Source: Haematobia irritans
Lineage: Eukaryota > Arthropoda > Insecta > Diptera > Muscidae
Direction of reading: 5' to 3'
Length of the DNA stretch: 64,000 nt
NCBI RefSeq assembly: GCF_050003625.1
Contig: NC_134397.1
Location: 224,440,537 to 224,504,536, forward strand
Shown: positions 24,691 through 37,400 of the stretch, piece by piece
How positions within the stretch are numbered: position 1 is the stretch's first letter
Layout of the letters: each line of letters begins with the position of its first letter
Notes under the pieces: model-generated
What the model was told of the DNA's origin: nothing
Databases searched by the model: none
What the model saw: the letters and a program-made list of their open reading frames with translations, nothing else
Made by a program: the position numbers and the translations under genes

Positions 24691-26146
24691 TATGAACAGT
24701 TTCAACTATGTTTTCTTTTAATTTTATCCATTTTTGTTGTCTTAAGGTGAGTTTTACTAAAAGCTTCCTTATTAAATGAAGCCCGCTTAAAGGCGGGAGT
24801 GGCCATTAGAAGGTTAATGAAAAAAATGTAAAACTAAAAATTATATACTTTTTCTTTTAATTGAAATCTTCTTATTTTATTTTATTTTATTTTATTTTTA
24901 GTATAGTTTTCCAGTGTATTCAAGGCCGGCATTTTAACTATTGCATCTATCTTTCCTATTGTAAATTTCAAACAAATATACATTTTGTAGTTTCGCCTAA
25001 GGGTATATTAATTTATGAACATGCGTTCCATTTAAAAATCATTATACTCACCCATACCTTATAGCTCAGAAAAAAAATCTTTAAAAAAAACACAACATAT
25101 GGAGGCAAATCAGGAAATTCTTTTAACAAAAAAAGGCATCATGCCTTAGGGAGTTTAAGTTAAATGGTGGTTAATTTTCAACACGTTTACAAATATGTGA
25201 ACGAACATTTACCTTTTTATGATGTACTTCACTTCCTTTCCTTCCGTTTCCCGTTTTGTAATTGTTGTCATCAATGATGTTTGCATTTGTTAGATGATGA
25301 CGAACATGTTCGCATTGCTATTGCTTTTGTTAATTAAATAACGCCAGAGGTTAGTTGTGTAAATATTGCGGGAATCGATATCATCAACTACCAATAAAGA
25401 TTAATGCAACGGGATGTATGAAAGGATTTTTTTTTTGTCATGCTAGATGTAGTTTTTAATTAAGACGTACTTTGAAAAGTCAATAGAATTGAAATTGAAC
25501 ATGTGTTGTATGGAGTGGAACAGGTGTAAATAAGAAACCCATAAGGATATGTTTGCCGTCGGAAGAAGGTGGCAGATAGTACGGAGTCGGGTCGAAATTG
25601 TAAGGATCTGCAACCGAAATGCAGCCCACACCATCACTTGATATGAAAAATTTCTTCAGGTGGCCGTTCGTTGCCTGAAATTTTCGTACAAGCTTGTGTA
25701 TACAAATCGTTCAATCGGATTTTTTTTTTGTAAAGGACGTGGGAAAAAATTCGCCAGTTCGAACAATAGTTGGAACTTTTATACTTTTTGGAGTCTACAA
25801 TTTGTATACCCATCACCATGGAATGGTGATGAGGGTATAATAAATTTGCTATTCCGTTTCCCAGGTCGGAGCGAAAAAATTTTTCAGCTTGAAAAAATTA
25901 GATAATAAAAATCTGAAATTGTAATAAAAAAATATTAATAAAAATAAGAAGTAATCACTAAAACATAATTTCCAAGTTACAATTTCTAAAGCAAAGGATC
26001 CAAAAACGGAGTACTTCCACCCCATGATAAAATATATTAGAGATGATCCAAGTTTGCACTATTTCCGTATCAATTGTATATCCCAACTATTTTGACTTTG
26101 GAAGCACTTTTTTGCTGGGATACTTTTTGTGCCTTGTAAAAAAAAA
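24691..26146. other. No gene seen; pentamer run and R4 tip
   Basis: Contains a short (TTTTA)n run at about 24873-24900. An R4/R7 terminal fragment GGAAGCACTTTTTTGCTGGG sits at 26100-26120, just before D1c. No supported coding frame. Confidence 0.45.
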
Positions 26147-28470
26147 AAGTATATACGGCCGTAAGTTCGGCCAGGCCGAATCTTATGTACCCTCCACCAT
26201 GGATTGCGTAGAAACTTCTACGAAAGAATGTCATCCACAATCGAATTACTTGGGTTGTGGTATCTTAAAACTTCTTAACATCGTTTTGTAAATTGTGAGT
26301 TAGTCCAACGTGGTATATATTACACAAAAAGTTATGTATAGGTAAGTCTACAAATAATTACGAATCGATATAGACTTTTTGCACGATACGTAGAGAGCCT
26401 GAATTGAAAGATGGGGTCGCTTATGTGGGGGCTATATACAATTATGAACTTGATATGGACCAATTTTTGTGTGATTGGGGATCGATTTATCTGAGGGCTA
26501 AATATATATAACTATAGACCGTTATGGACCTAGTTAGGCATGGTTGTTAACGGCCATATACTAGCACAATGTACCAAATTTCAACCGAATCGGATGAAAT
26601 TTGCTCTTCCAAGGGGCTTCGGAGGTCTAATTTGGGGATCGGTTTATATGGGGCCTATATATAATTATGGACCGATTTCGACCAATTTTTGCATGGGTGT
26701 TTGAGGCCATATATTAACACCACGTACCAAATTTGAACTGAATCAGATGAATTTTGGTCTTCCAAGAGGCTCCGGAGGTCAAATCTGGTGATCGGTTTAT
26801 ATGGGGGCTATATATAATTATGGTCCGATGTAGACAAATTTTTGCATGGTCACTAGAGCCCATATACTTACATCATGTACCAAATTTCAGCCGGATCGGA
26901 TGAAATTTGCTTCTCTTTGAGGCTCCGCAAGCCAAATCTGGGGATCGGTTTATATGGGGGCTATATATAATTATGGACCGATGTGGACCAATTTTTGCAT
27001 GGTTGTTAGATACCATATACTAACACCATGTACCAAATTTCAGCCGGATCGGATGAAATTTGCTTCTCTTTGAGACTCCGCAAGTCAAATCGGGGGATCG
27101 GTTTATATGGGGGAAAGATATAATTATGGACCGATGTGGACAAATTTTTGCATGGTTGTGAGAGACCATATACCAACATCATGTACCAAATCTCAGCCGG
27201 ATCGAATGAAATTTGCTTCTCTTAGAGGCTCCGCAAATCAAATCTGGGGATCGGTTTATATGGGGGCTACACATAATTATGAACCGATGTGGATAAATTT
27301 TTGCATGGTTGTGGGAGACCATATACCAACATCATGTACCACATCTCAGCCCGATTGGATGAAATTTGCTTCTCTTAGAGGCTCCGCAAGCCAAATCGGG
27401 GTATTGGTTTATATGGGGGCTATATATAATTATGGACCGATGTGGACCAATTTTTGCATGCACTGAAAAAAAAGCATACTTGGTTCCAAAGATTTTGTCT
27501 TTACTTTAAAAAATTCCGAGCCAAAGAAGCGGAGAATATAAGTGAGGATACTTTTAAGACAAAATTCTCTTTTAAATTTAGGTTTTGTGTACTTGCTTCT
27601 AGGAAGCAAATTTTAATTTTTCGCTTTCTCAGCTTTTTTTCTTCATATGCTATCGAAGTCCTTTAAAAACGAGTTAACGGAAACTTTATTTTCCAAATGA
27701 AGACTCGACTTCCAGTAGACATTTTGCTATGTTTGAAGTAAAAATCTTCTTTAAAATAAAGTTTTGAAAGACATGTCCTATATTTGAACGATTTTTTGCT
27801 TTGTAGTCAAGATGCAAAAAGACAACAAATTTAAAGACAATTTCATTAAATTTAACGAATTTTTCTGAATTATTAAAGTCAAGTTGACCTTAGTCTATAA
27901 TTTTTTTTCTTTCATGTTAAGATACCCATTTTTAAGTAAAATCACAATACAATACGACTTCATTGAAAAGTTTATCGACTTTTGGACAAGGAAAAAAACT
28001 TTATTTTAGAGAAATGCGTCTTCTATGCTAGGCAAAATTTATATTCGTATTTTAAAGACATGAAATCTTTGACCTCACGACAATATTTTTTTCAGTGTGG
28101 TTGTTAGAGACCATATACTAACACCATGTACCAAATTTCAGCCGATCGGATGAAATTTGCTTCTCTTAGAGGATTCGCAAGCCAAATGGGGGGTCCGTTT
28201 ATGTGGGGGCTATAAGTAAAAGTGGACCGATATGGCCCATTTGCAATACCATTCGACCTACATCAATAACAACAACTTGTGCCAAGTTTCAAGTCGTTAG
28301 TTTGTTTCGTTCGGAAGCGTGATTTCAACAGACGGACAGACGGACATGCTCAGATCGACTCAGAATTTCACCACGACCCACAATATATGTATACTTTATG
28401 GGGTCTTTCGATGTGTTACAAACGGAATGACAAAGTTAATATACCCCCATCCTATGGTGGAGGGTATAAT
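26147..28470. mobile_element. D1c, INE-1-like element with R3b inside
   Basis: Head AGTATATACGGCCGTAAG, TTCGGCCAGGCCGAA and TACCCTCCACCATGG next to an A-run. About seven 152-bp tiles follow, interrupted at 27461-28097. The GACGGACAGACGGACATG block is near 28330 and the end CCTATGGTGGAGGGTATAA. Frames of up to 119 codons come from tiles only. Confidence 0.8.
27461..28097 (-). mobile_element. R3b inserted in a D1 tile
   Basis: Termini CACTGAAAAAAAAGCATAC and inverted CACTGAAAAAAATATTGTCG. The D1 tile reads GCATGGTTGTTAG elsewhere; here TG flanks both sides, giving a 2-bp duplication. Opposite orientation to R3a. Confidence 0.88.
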
Positions 28471-28603
28471 AATGTAGCTTTCGTGGTAGCATCATATATT
28501 AGAGGTTACCCTGAAAAAAATATTGCCGTGAGGTCAAAGATTTCATGTCTTTAAAATACGAATGCAAATTTTGCTTAGGACAGAAGATGCATTTCTCTAA
28601 TAA

Positions 28604-29594
28604 CACTAGCCAACAGCCATTTTGTGAATTGTTTCTAGCATATTTTTTCTTATTGATTATGACCTACTAAACACGAAAATGATTTTTCGATTGGTCGATT
28701 GGTTTTCGAGATACAATTTTTTTTTTAATTTTTGGAGGTACACTTCCAAGTTTGAGCATATCTTTCGTTTTCTTTAACCTTTTTGATCTTAATACTACTC
28801 AAATTAAAGAAAATTGAGCCGTCTACAACTCATTCTCAGAAAATTTTCAAATCGGGTAAGTAGTTTGGGTGTTGGCGGCTTAAAAAGGTTAAAAAACGGC
28901 GTTTTTTTAGTAAAAATGTGGCAGAAAAAACCATATAAAGATTCATATAAAATATAAAAAAATTGCTAACAGCAATTTTGGGTTTTTTGCGTATAGCTGA
29001 AATTTTTACAAAGAAAATAAGCGCTTACTTAACAAAATCGAATAACAAATAGCGGACTTTTGTTTCTACTCATTTGGTTTTTTTGGGCGTTGATTTGGCC
29101 TTTTCGGTCTTTTACCAAAATTATAACTCCGCTATTTGTTGTTCGATTTTGTTAAGTAACGGCTTATTTTCTTTGTAAAAATTTCAGCTACACGTAAAAA
29201 ATCAAAATTGCTGTTAGCAATTTTTTTATATTTTATATGAATCTTTATATGGTTTTTTCTGCCACATTTTTACTAAAAAACGCCGTTTTTTAACCTTTTT
29301 AAGCCGCCAACATCCAAACTACTTACCCGCTTTGAAAATTTTCTGAGAATGAGTTGTAGACGGCTCAATTTTCTTTAATTTGAGTAGTATTAAGATCAAA
29401 AAGGTTAAAGAAAACGAAAGATATGCTCAAAATTGGAAGTGTACCTCCAAAAATTTAAAAAAAAATTGTGTCTCGAAAACCAATCGACAGAAAATTTTTT
29501 AAAAATCATTTTCGTGTTTAGTAGGTCATAATCAATAAGAAAAAATATGCTAGAAACAATTGACAGAGAAAAGTTTGTTATTTGTTGCCTAGTG
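28604..29594. mobile_element. Long palindromic (fold-back) element
   Basis: Ends CACTAGCCAACA and inverted CACTAGGCAACA. Arms of about 430 bp (28629-29055 and 29128-29560) are nearly perfect inverted repeats, separated by a ~72-bp centre. No frame of note. A short A/T-rich target duplication (TAA-like) is possible, but the right flank is disturbed by the mariner. Confidence 0.85.
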
Positions 29595-29596
29595 TA

Positions 29597-30516
29597 AAGG
29601 GTGGTTAAAATTTCAAGGGCCGATGTTGATTTTGAATAAAACACAAACTATTTAGGAAATTATTGTAATTTTATTTTATTATGATATATTGGTATTACTC
29701 AATTATGTATGGAAAAAAATATCGGCCAAATGGGCGCCGCGACCTCGGTGGCACACCTTCATGCCATGGTCCAAATTTTCGATTACGCTGAGGCATAATG
29801 GAGGTTCTATGCCGTTAATGGGCCAACTTATCTCATCCTTTAGCTCTTGAATTGTTGCTGGCTTATTAACGTACACCTTTTCTTTCAAATAACCCCAAAG
29901 AAAAAAGTCCAACGGTGTCAAAACACATGATCTTGGCGGCCAATTGACATCGCCATTACGTGAGATAACACGGCCATTGAATTTGTTGCGCAAAAGAGCC
30001 ATTGTTTCGTTAGCTGTGTGGCAAGTGGCAACTTCCTGCTGAAACCACATATCGTCCACATCCATATCTTCCAATTCGGGCCATAAAAAGTTCGTTATCA
30101 TCTCATGATAGCGAACACCATTCACAGTAACTGCCTGACCGGCCTCATTTTGGAAAAAATACGGCCCGATGATGCCGCCAGCCCATAAACCGCACCAAAC
30201 AGTCACTCTTTGTGGGTGCATTGGTTTTTGGACAATCACTCTTGGATTCTCATTCGCCCAAATGCGGCAATTCTGTTTATTGACGAATCCACTGAGGTGA
30301 AAATGTGCCTCATCACTGAATATGATTTTTTTCGAAAATTGATCATCCACTGTTGCCATTTCTTGGAACCATTTAACACGTTGCTGGATTGTGTATCTCT
30401 CCATGGTTCAAATTGAGTAAGTCTGAAATAGATAAATGCCAAATAAAATTCGGAAAAAACTTGGCGTTTAGGTGTGGTTCACATTCAACATCTGCCCTTA
30501 CAATTTAACCACCCTT
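29597..30516 (-). mobile_element. Tc1/mariner-superfamily element with internal deletion
   Basis: Ends AAGGGTGGTTAAAATTTC and inverted AAGGGTGGTTAAATTG, with GATGTTGA further in on both. TA at 29595-29596 and 30517-30518. 920 bp, too short for a full transposase gene. Confidence 0.9.
29703..30404 (-). pseudogene. Mariner-superfamily transposase, catalytic part only
   Basis: An uninterrupted 233-codon frame. The first ~10 residues (MERYTIQQRV) look like the N-terminus of an insect mariner-superfamily transposase, then the frame jumps to the DDE domain. Catalytic motif one is intact (IIFSDEAHFHL, about residue 31). Motif two reads FQQEVATCH where the family has QQDG-A, so the Asp is Glu. Motif three reads SCVLTPLDFFLWG where the family has SCDLTPLD, so the Asp is Val. 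The DNA-binding region is gone in frame. The product, if made, should be inactive. A more decayed relative is at 41040-41660. Confidence 0.88.
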
Positions 30517-31078
30517 TATAATGTTTTTTTCCTTGCTCAAAGGCAATAAACTTTTCAATGAAGTCGTATTGGCCTTATAATTAAGTGATTTGACTTAAAA
30601 ATGGGTATCATAACTTGAAAGAAAAGATTTTCGGGCTAAGGTCAACTTGACTTTAATAATTCAGAAAAATTCTTTGAAATTAATGAAATTGTCTTTAAAT
30701 TTGTTGCCTTTTTGCATCTTGACTACAAAGCAAAAAATCGTTCAAATATAGGACAAGTTTTTCAACAATTTATTTTAAAGACGTTTTTTACTTGAAACAT
30801 AGCAAAATTTCTACTGGAAGTCGAATCTGAATTTGGAAAATAAAGGTGTCGATATCTCGTTTTAAAGGACTTTGATAGCATATGAAGAAAAAAAGCTGAA
30901 AAAAACAAAAATTGAAATTTTCTTCCTAGAAGCAAGTACACAAAACCCAAATTTAAAAGAGAATTGTGTCTTAAAAGTATCCTTACTTGTATTCTCCGCT
31001 TCGTTGGCTCGGAATCAATACCAGAATTTTTAAAGTAAAGACAAAATCTTTGGAAGCGGGCATGTTTTTTTTAGTGTA

Positions 31079-32346
31079 TACAAATTACAGATATCTTCTA
31101 AAAGAAAACGTGTACTGGGAAAATTCCGCAAAATAACATTTATCTTCTGACAAATTCCCTCCCAATGATAGTATCTTTATTCCATTATGTGCGCAAAGGC
31201 AAACATTTGAAATTAAGAAAATCCCCAAAGACCAAAATCATCATCAACAGCAACCAAATTTTTGTACCCATTTCTAAACAACAACACAAACAAATGCGAC
31301 TGAAATCAAAAAAAGCTAACAAAGAAGAAGAATATTTCGAAAAAAAAACATTCATCCCCATCACATCCACAATAATCACAAAGGGCAATCATATTTTTCA
31401 TAACTTTACGAAACATAAAGGCGATGACGATGGCGACTACTGTATTTCCAAGCCCAAGGGAATTGAAACCGGAAAAGGAAAACCAAAAAAATGCACACAC
31501 ACTATAGCCATTTTTGGCTCGACCATTTATGAAATATTAAAGTTAAGTGGATGAAGAGGATGAGAATTATGCGATGCTTTTTGTTGGGGTATTGAGAATG
31601 CCATTGTGTGTGTGTGTGGATGTTGAGGGGTTCCCCCTCATGTCCTATAAGTCAGTGTGGGAGTGTATTAACCGCAATCATAAAAATAACAATCATAATA
31701 TAATAACCACAAATATTGTTTGTTTAATAATGAAAACCAAGCACATACACCCCCCCCCCCCCCCCCCCCCCCATCCACAGTTGGCGATGACAAATTACTT
31801 TGATTTCCTAGTAATTGTATTGCTGGCTTATGTGGCTAATGGAGTTGGGAGAGCAAAAAGCATCCCCCAACAAATCTATGTTGTAGTCCCCCTTCCCCAT
31901 TCTCAAGGAAGTCATTGGATTGTTTTCATTAGCCAGTAGGAAAACAACCCTTGGCATGAATTTAAAAATTTCCTATTCGGAGGGAGAGATCCACACGTAT
32001 GTGTGTACTGCACGTACCAGTCTTAAGAAAACATATTTGCTAAATTACAACGATAATAAACTGCAAGTGGCTGAATTACTTTCTTTGTTCACTTTTAATT
32101 TAAGGCTATCACAATAAATGATTTATGGCATGCAGAGGAGAATGGTTGAGATATACTAAAAAATCTACTAGATAAAAAATAAAAAAAAGTAAATTTAGAA
32201 TAATGGAAAAGACATAGCATACTTGACTGACTTAGGATTTTGTTAATGATTATCGAAAATAAAAACGAATTAAAGAAATAATTGAAGCTTAAATCTAGGT
32301 TTTATAGTATTGATATTATTAGATATGAAAACACTCAAAAATAAAT
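31079..32346. other. No supported gene; poly-C run
   Basis: Less repetitive DNA. Frames of 129 and 130 codons (31165-31554, 31547-31939) lack any known domain; the second translates the C-run as prolines. A 23-base C-run is at 31750-31772. Confidence 0.45.
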
Positions 32347-32388
32347 AACAAGTGTATATGTCCTTAAGATCGGCAGGGCCGAATCTTA
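32347..32388. repeat. Isolated D-type head
   Basis: ACAAGTGTATATGTCC, then ATCGGCAGGGCCGAATCTTA: a D1/D3-like head hairpin that stops where R2d begins. Confidence 0.6.
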
Positions 32389-33330
32389 CACTCAACTTAA
32401 AGTTGACTTGGATCTAAGGATTACGACCTTCCCTTAATGATTTTGATATTGATTGCGAGCAAAAGATGAGGCTTCTTTAAAATAAAGACCTACACCCTCA
32501 AAAAAAAATCGCTTCTGTAACATATACCCCAAATACATTTTGCTTCAAGCATATATATTTTCAGGATTGGCCCAAACAAAATATTGTTTGTATTGTTCAA
32601 ACATATTATGTTTCACCTTAGGGTAGTAAAAAAATTGAATCAAATTTTCTTTGTGTGGATATATTTTTAAGGCGCCAATTGGTTACTTCCATTATTATTT
32701 TACTTGCAGCATACTCTCTAGGTCTCTCTTTCTAAACACATATATGCTTATAGTCTATTTCCAAATTAATATATGTTTGCATCTAAGCATAGTATATTTA
32801 CAAATATTTTGTGTCCCAAACATGATATGTTCTAACATATTAACATATATGTACCAAAAATATTATGCTAGTTTATGAACATTATATGCTTGCACTTAAA
32901 AATATTCTGTTAACAATTTTGAGTTCCAAACATATAATTTTTATACCCAAACTTATGAAAAACAGTCTTTTTCGTCCGTGTATCTAGCTTTAAATATAGG
33001 ATCAATAAAATTGAAATTAAAATACTGATCTCATATCAAAAAAAAAAAAAACTTTAACCCAAAGATGCAAATCCCTCAAAAGAAATTCTAGCCTATATTT
33101 GAAGCGTTTTTATCCTAAGGATTCAATATATCAGTCACTTGAAAAAGATTTCTTTGACATAGGACATAGGACTTTACCGATGGGACACAATTATTGGAGA
33201 TTTGTTAATCCAATAATAAAAAACTTTGAAGTAAATATTATAAACTTTCTTTTATTTCAAATTTTATTATTTTAAGGAAATTATTTTAATATTGTGTAGA
33301 TTAACGACCCTAGAAATTAAATTAATGCAA
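32389..33330 (+). mobile_element. R2d, split by R6c and truncated
   Basis: Start CACTCAACTTAAAGTTGAC, then CTTCCCTTAATGATTTTG. It breaks at 32492, resumes at 32983 (TCTAGCTTTAAATATAGG) and fades near 33330 without the usual CAGTG end. Confidence 0.65.
32493..32980 (-). mobile_element. R6c, short inverted R6 copy (488 bp)
   Basis: Ends CACCCTCAAAAAAAAATCG and, inverted, CACGGACGAAAAAGACTG, with TA on both sides. It lacks the tRNA-like core, so only the two CATATGTT-rich arms remain. Confidence 0.82.
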
Positions 33331-33539
33331 TCACTGTTGCCACTCGAGCCCAAAATAATCTACCAACATTTGGAGAAAATTTTACCAAACAACTACCACA
33401 CAAAAAAAAATTATTTAGCTAAATTTTATTTCTATAGAAATTTTTGTCAAAATTTTATTTCCATAGAAAATTTTGTAAAAGTTTTATTTTTATAGAAATT
33501 TTTGTAAAATATTTATTTCATTCGTTTTGTTTTGTTATT

Positions 33540-34095
33540 GTTGTCGTTTTTCTTTTCTTTAATCACTGTTGTTGTTTTTGATTTCAGCTTAAAACCATGC
33601 ATTGACTAAACTACAAGTGTAGCTTAATCAACAGAGGAAAAGAATGTTTGTCAAATTTATTTGGGCAAAGCCCTATAGACTGCAAGATGGTTGGATGGAC
33701 GCACGTTTCGGAATTACCACATTCCTCATCAGCATCCTCTACTTTCAGCAAAACTATCAACCAATTATCAGAATAAATTCAGGCAGTTCATTAAACCCAA
33801 CCACTTGAACCTTCCGAAAAAAGGTTTATGATAGCCGGCTTATGCCGATATAAATTCATACAAACATTTCTCTTTTCCTTTGCCACCGTCAAATCATCAA
33901 TTTGAGTGCAATTGGCTGGGTTTATTTCGAGCGTGTTTCCTCTTTTTTCATTCGTTTTGTTTTGTTATTTTTGGTTTTTTCTTTAATCATTGTTGTTGTT
34001 TTTTATTTTCCTCTGTTGGTTAAGCTACACTTGTAGTTTAGTCAATGCATGGCTTTAAGCTGAAATCGAAAACAACAACAATGATTAAAAAAACG
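33540..34095. mobile_element. FB2, fold-back element
   Basis: Left arm from TTGTTGTTTTTGATTTCAGC, right arm ending in its complement near 34090; shared arm core CTACAAGTGTAGCTTAA. The frame at 33644-33808 (54 codons, MFVKFIWAKPYRLQDGW) matches those in FB1 and FB3. Confidence 0.82.
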
Positions 34096-34149
34096 ATATT
34101 ATTGCAATAGAAAATTTTGTCAAAATTTTATTTCATTCGTTTTGTTTGT

Positions 34150-34472
34150 TATTGTTGGCTTCTCTTCAATCGTTATTGTTGTTTTTGATCGCAGCTTAAA
34201 GCCATGCATTGACTAAACTACAAGTGTAGCTTAACCAACAGAGGAAAAGTATGCTTGTCAAATTTATTTGGGCAAAGCCCTATAGACTGCAAGATGGTTG
34301 GATGTACAGCTGTTTCGGAATTACCACATTCCTCATCAGCATCCTCTACTTGCAGCAAAACTATCAACCAATTATCAGAATAAATTCGGGTAATTCACTT
34401 TTCCTCTGTTGGTTAAGCTACACTTGTAGTTTAGTCAATGTATGGCTTTAAGCTGCGATCAAAAACAACAAT
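34150..34472. mobile_element. FB3, fold-back element
   Basis: Arms CAGCTTAAAGCCATGCATTG at about 34192 and its complement near 34450. The frame from 34251 (MLVKFIWAKPYRLQDGWMYS) runs to 34451 because the loop is deleted and the right arm is read through. Flanked by M units. Confidence 0.82.
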
Positions 34473-37400
34473 AAAAATTTTATTTCTATAGAAAATGTTG
34501 TCAAAATTGTATTTCTATAGAAAATTTTGTCAAAATTTTATTTCTATAGAAAATCTTGTCAAAATTTTATTTCTATTGAAAATGTTGTCAAAATTTAATT
34601 TTATAGAAAATCTTGTCAAAATTTTATTTCTATAGAAAATTTTGTCAAAATTTATTTTTATAGCAAATCTTGTCAAAAGTTTCGTTCTATAGAAAATTTT
34701 GTCAAAATTTTATTTCTATAAAAAATTTGACAAAAGTTTCTTTCTATAGAAAATTTTGTCAAAATTTTATTTCTAATTTTGTCCAAATTGTATTTCTATA
34801 GAAAATTTTAAATTTTCCCATATAATTAAGATAGCAGACCTAGGGTTGTTTTCCGTAAATAAAAATACTTTTTTATTGCATTTCAAAACTTTATTTCTAT
34901 AGAAAATATTGTCAAAAGTTTCTTTCTATAGAAAATTTTGTCAAAGTTTTATTTCAGTAGAAAATGTTGTCAAAATTTTATTTCTATAAAAAATTTTGTC
35001 AAAATTTTATTTCTATAAAAAATTTTGTCAAAAGTTTCGTTCTATAGAAAATTTTGCCAAATTTTATTTCCATAAAAAATTTTGACAAAAGTTCCTTTCT
35101 ATAGAAAATTTTGTCAAAATTTTATTTCTAATTTTGTCAAAATTGTATTTCTATAGAAAATTTTGTCAAAAGTTTCTTTTTATAGAAAATTTTGTCAAAA
35201 TTTTATTACAGTAGAAAATGTTGTCAAAACTTTATTTCTATAGAAAATTTTGTGAAAATTTATTTTTATAGAAAATCTTGTCAAAATTTTATTTCTATAG
35301 AAAATTTTGTCAAAATTTTATTTCCGTAGAAAATGTTGTCAAAACTTTATTTTTACAGAAAATTTTGTCAAAATTTTATTTCTATAGAAAATGTTGTCAA
35401 AATTTTATGATAATTTTTATCTATAGAAAATTTTATCAAACATTTTATTTCTATAGAAAATTTTATCAAAAATTTTTTTCTATAGAAAATTTTGTCAAAA
35501 TTGTATTTTAATAGAAAATTTTGTCAAAATTGTATTTCTATAGAAAATTTTGTCAAAATTTTATTTCTATAGAAAATTTTTTTAAAATTTTATTTCCATA
35601 GAAAATTTTCTCAAAATTTTATTTCCATAGAAAATTTTCTCAAAGTTTTATTTCTATAGAATATTTTGTCAAAATTTTATTTCAGTAGAAAATGTTGTCA
35701 AAATTTTATTTCAGTAGAAAATGTTGTCAAAATTTTATTTCTATAGAAAATTTTGTCAAAATTTTATTTCTATAGAAAATTTTGTCAAAATTTTATTTCT
35801 ACAGAAAATTTTGTCAAAACTTTATTTCTGTAGAAAATATTGTAAAAATTTTATTTCTATAGAAAATCTTGTCAAAATTTTATTTCTATAGAAAATTTTG
35901 TCAAAATTTTATTTCTGTAGAAAATATTGTCAAAATTTTATTTCTATAAAAAATTTTGTCTAAATTTTATTTCTATAGAAAATTTTGTCAAAATTTTATT
36001 TCAGTAGAAAATGTTGTCAAAAATTTATTTCTATAGAAATTTTATTTCTATAAACAATTTTATCAAAATTTTTTTTCTATAGAAAATTTTGTCAAAATTT
36101 TATTTTTATAGAAAATTTTGTCAAAATTTTATTTCTATAGAAAGTTTTGTCAAAAGTTTCTTTCTATAGAAAATTTTGTCAAAATTTTATTTCAGTAGAA
36201 AATGTTGTCAAAATTTTATTTTTATAGGAAAATTTGTCCAAATTTTATTTCTATGTTATAGAAAATTTTGTCAACATTTTTTTCTATAGAAAATGTTATT
36301 TCTATAGAAAATGTTGTCAAAATTTTATTTCTATAGAAAATGTTGTCAAAATTTTATTTCAGTAGAAAATGTTGTCAAAATTTTATTTCTATAGAAAATT
36401 TTGTCAAAATTTTATTTCTATAGAAAATTTTGTCAAAATTTTATTTCTAGAGAAAATGTTGTCAAAATTTTATTTCTATAGAAAATATTGTCAAAATTTT
36501 ATTTCTATAAAAAATTTTGTCTAAATTTTATTTTTATAGAAAATTTTGTCAAAATTTTATTTCAGTAGAAAATGTTGTCAAAAATTTATTTCTATAGAAA
36601 TTTTATTTCTATAAAAAATTTTATCAACATTTTTTTCTATAGAAAATTTTGTCAAAATTTTATTTCAGTAGAAAATGTTGTCAAAATTTTATTTTTATAG
36701 GAAAATTTGTCCAAATTTTATTTCTATGTTATAGAAAATTTTGTCAACATTTTTTTCTATAGAAAATGTTATTTCTACAGAAAACTTTGTCAAAGTTTTA
36801 TTTTTATAGAAAATTTTGTCAAAATTTTATTTCTATTGAAAATGTTATCAAAATTTAATTTCTGTAGAAAATTTGTTTAAAATTTTATTTCCATAGAAAA
36901 TTTTCTCAAAATTTTATTTCTATAGAAAATTTTCTCAAAGTTTTATTTCTATAGAAAAGTTTGTCAAAATTTTATTTCTATAGTAAATTTTGTTAAAATT
37001 TTTTTTCAAAGAAAATTTTGTCAAAATTTTATTTCTATAGAAAATGTTGTCAAAATTTTATTTCTATAGAAAATTTTTTAAAAAATTTATTTCTATAAAA
37101 AAATTTATTTCTATAGAAAAGATTGTCAAAATTGTATTTCTATAGAAAATTTTGTCAAAATTGTATTTCTATAGAAAATTTTGTCAAGATTTTTTTTCTA
37201 TAGAAATTGTTATAGAAATTTTTTTCAAAATTTTATTTCTATAGAACATTTTGTCACAATTTTATTTCCATAGAAAATTTTCCCAAAATTTTATTTCTAT
37301 AGAAAATTTTCTCAAAATTTTATTTCTATAGAACATTTTGTCAAAAAAAAATTTTTTTGTATAGAAAATTTTGTCAAAATTTTATTTCCATAAAAATATT

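Larger units (their letters stand above)
28509..31076 (+). mobile_element. R3c, split by a palindrome and a mariner
   Basis: The left part is 28509-28600 (CCCTGAAAAAAATATTGCC, GTGAGGTCAAAGATTTC) and the right part about 30519-31076, ending inverted CACTAAAAAAAACATG. TA flanks at 28507-28508 and 31077-31078. R3b shows the uninterrupted sequence across the gap. Confidence 0.85.

Noticed and set aside
31165..31939. Two overlapping frames of 129 and 130 codons as a possible gene
   Set aside because: No domain; the second contains a proline run made by the C homopolymer; codon use and composition match surrounding non-coding DNA; other strand is equally open.
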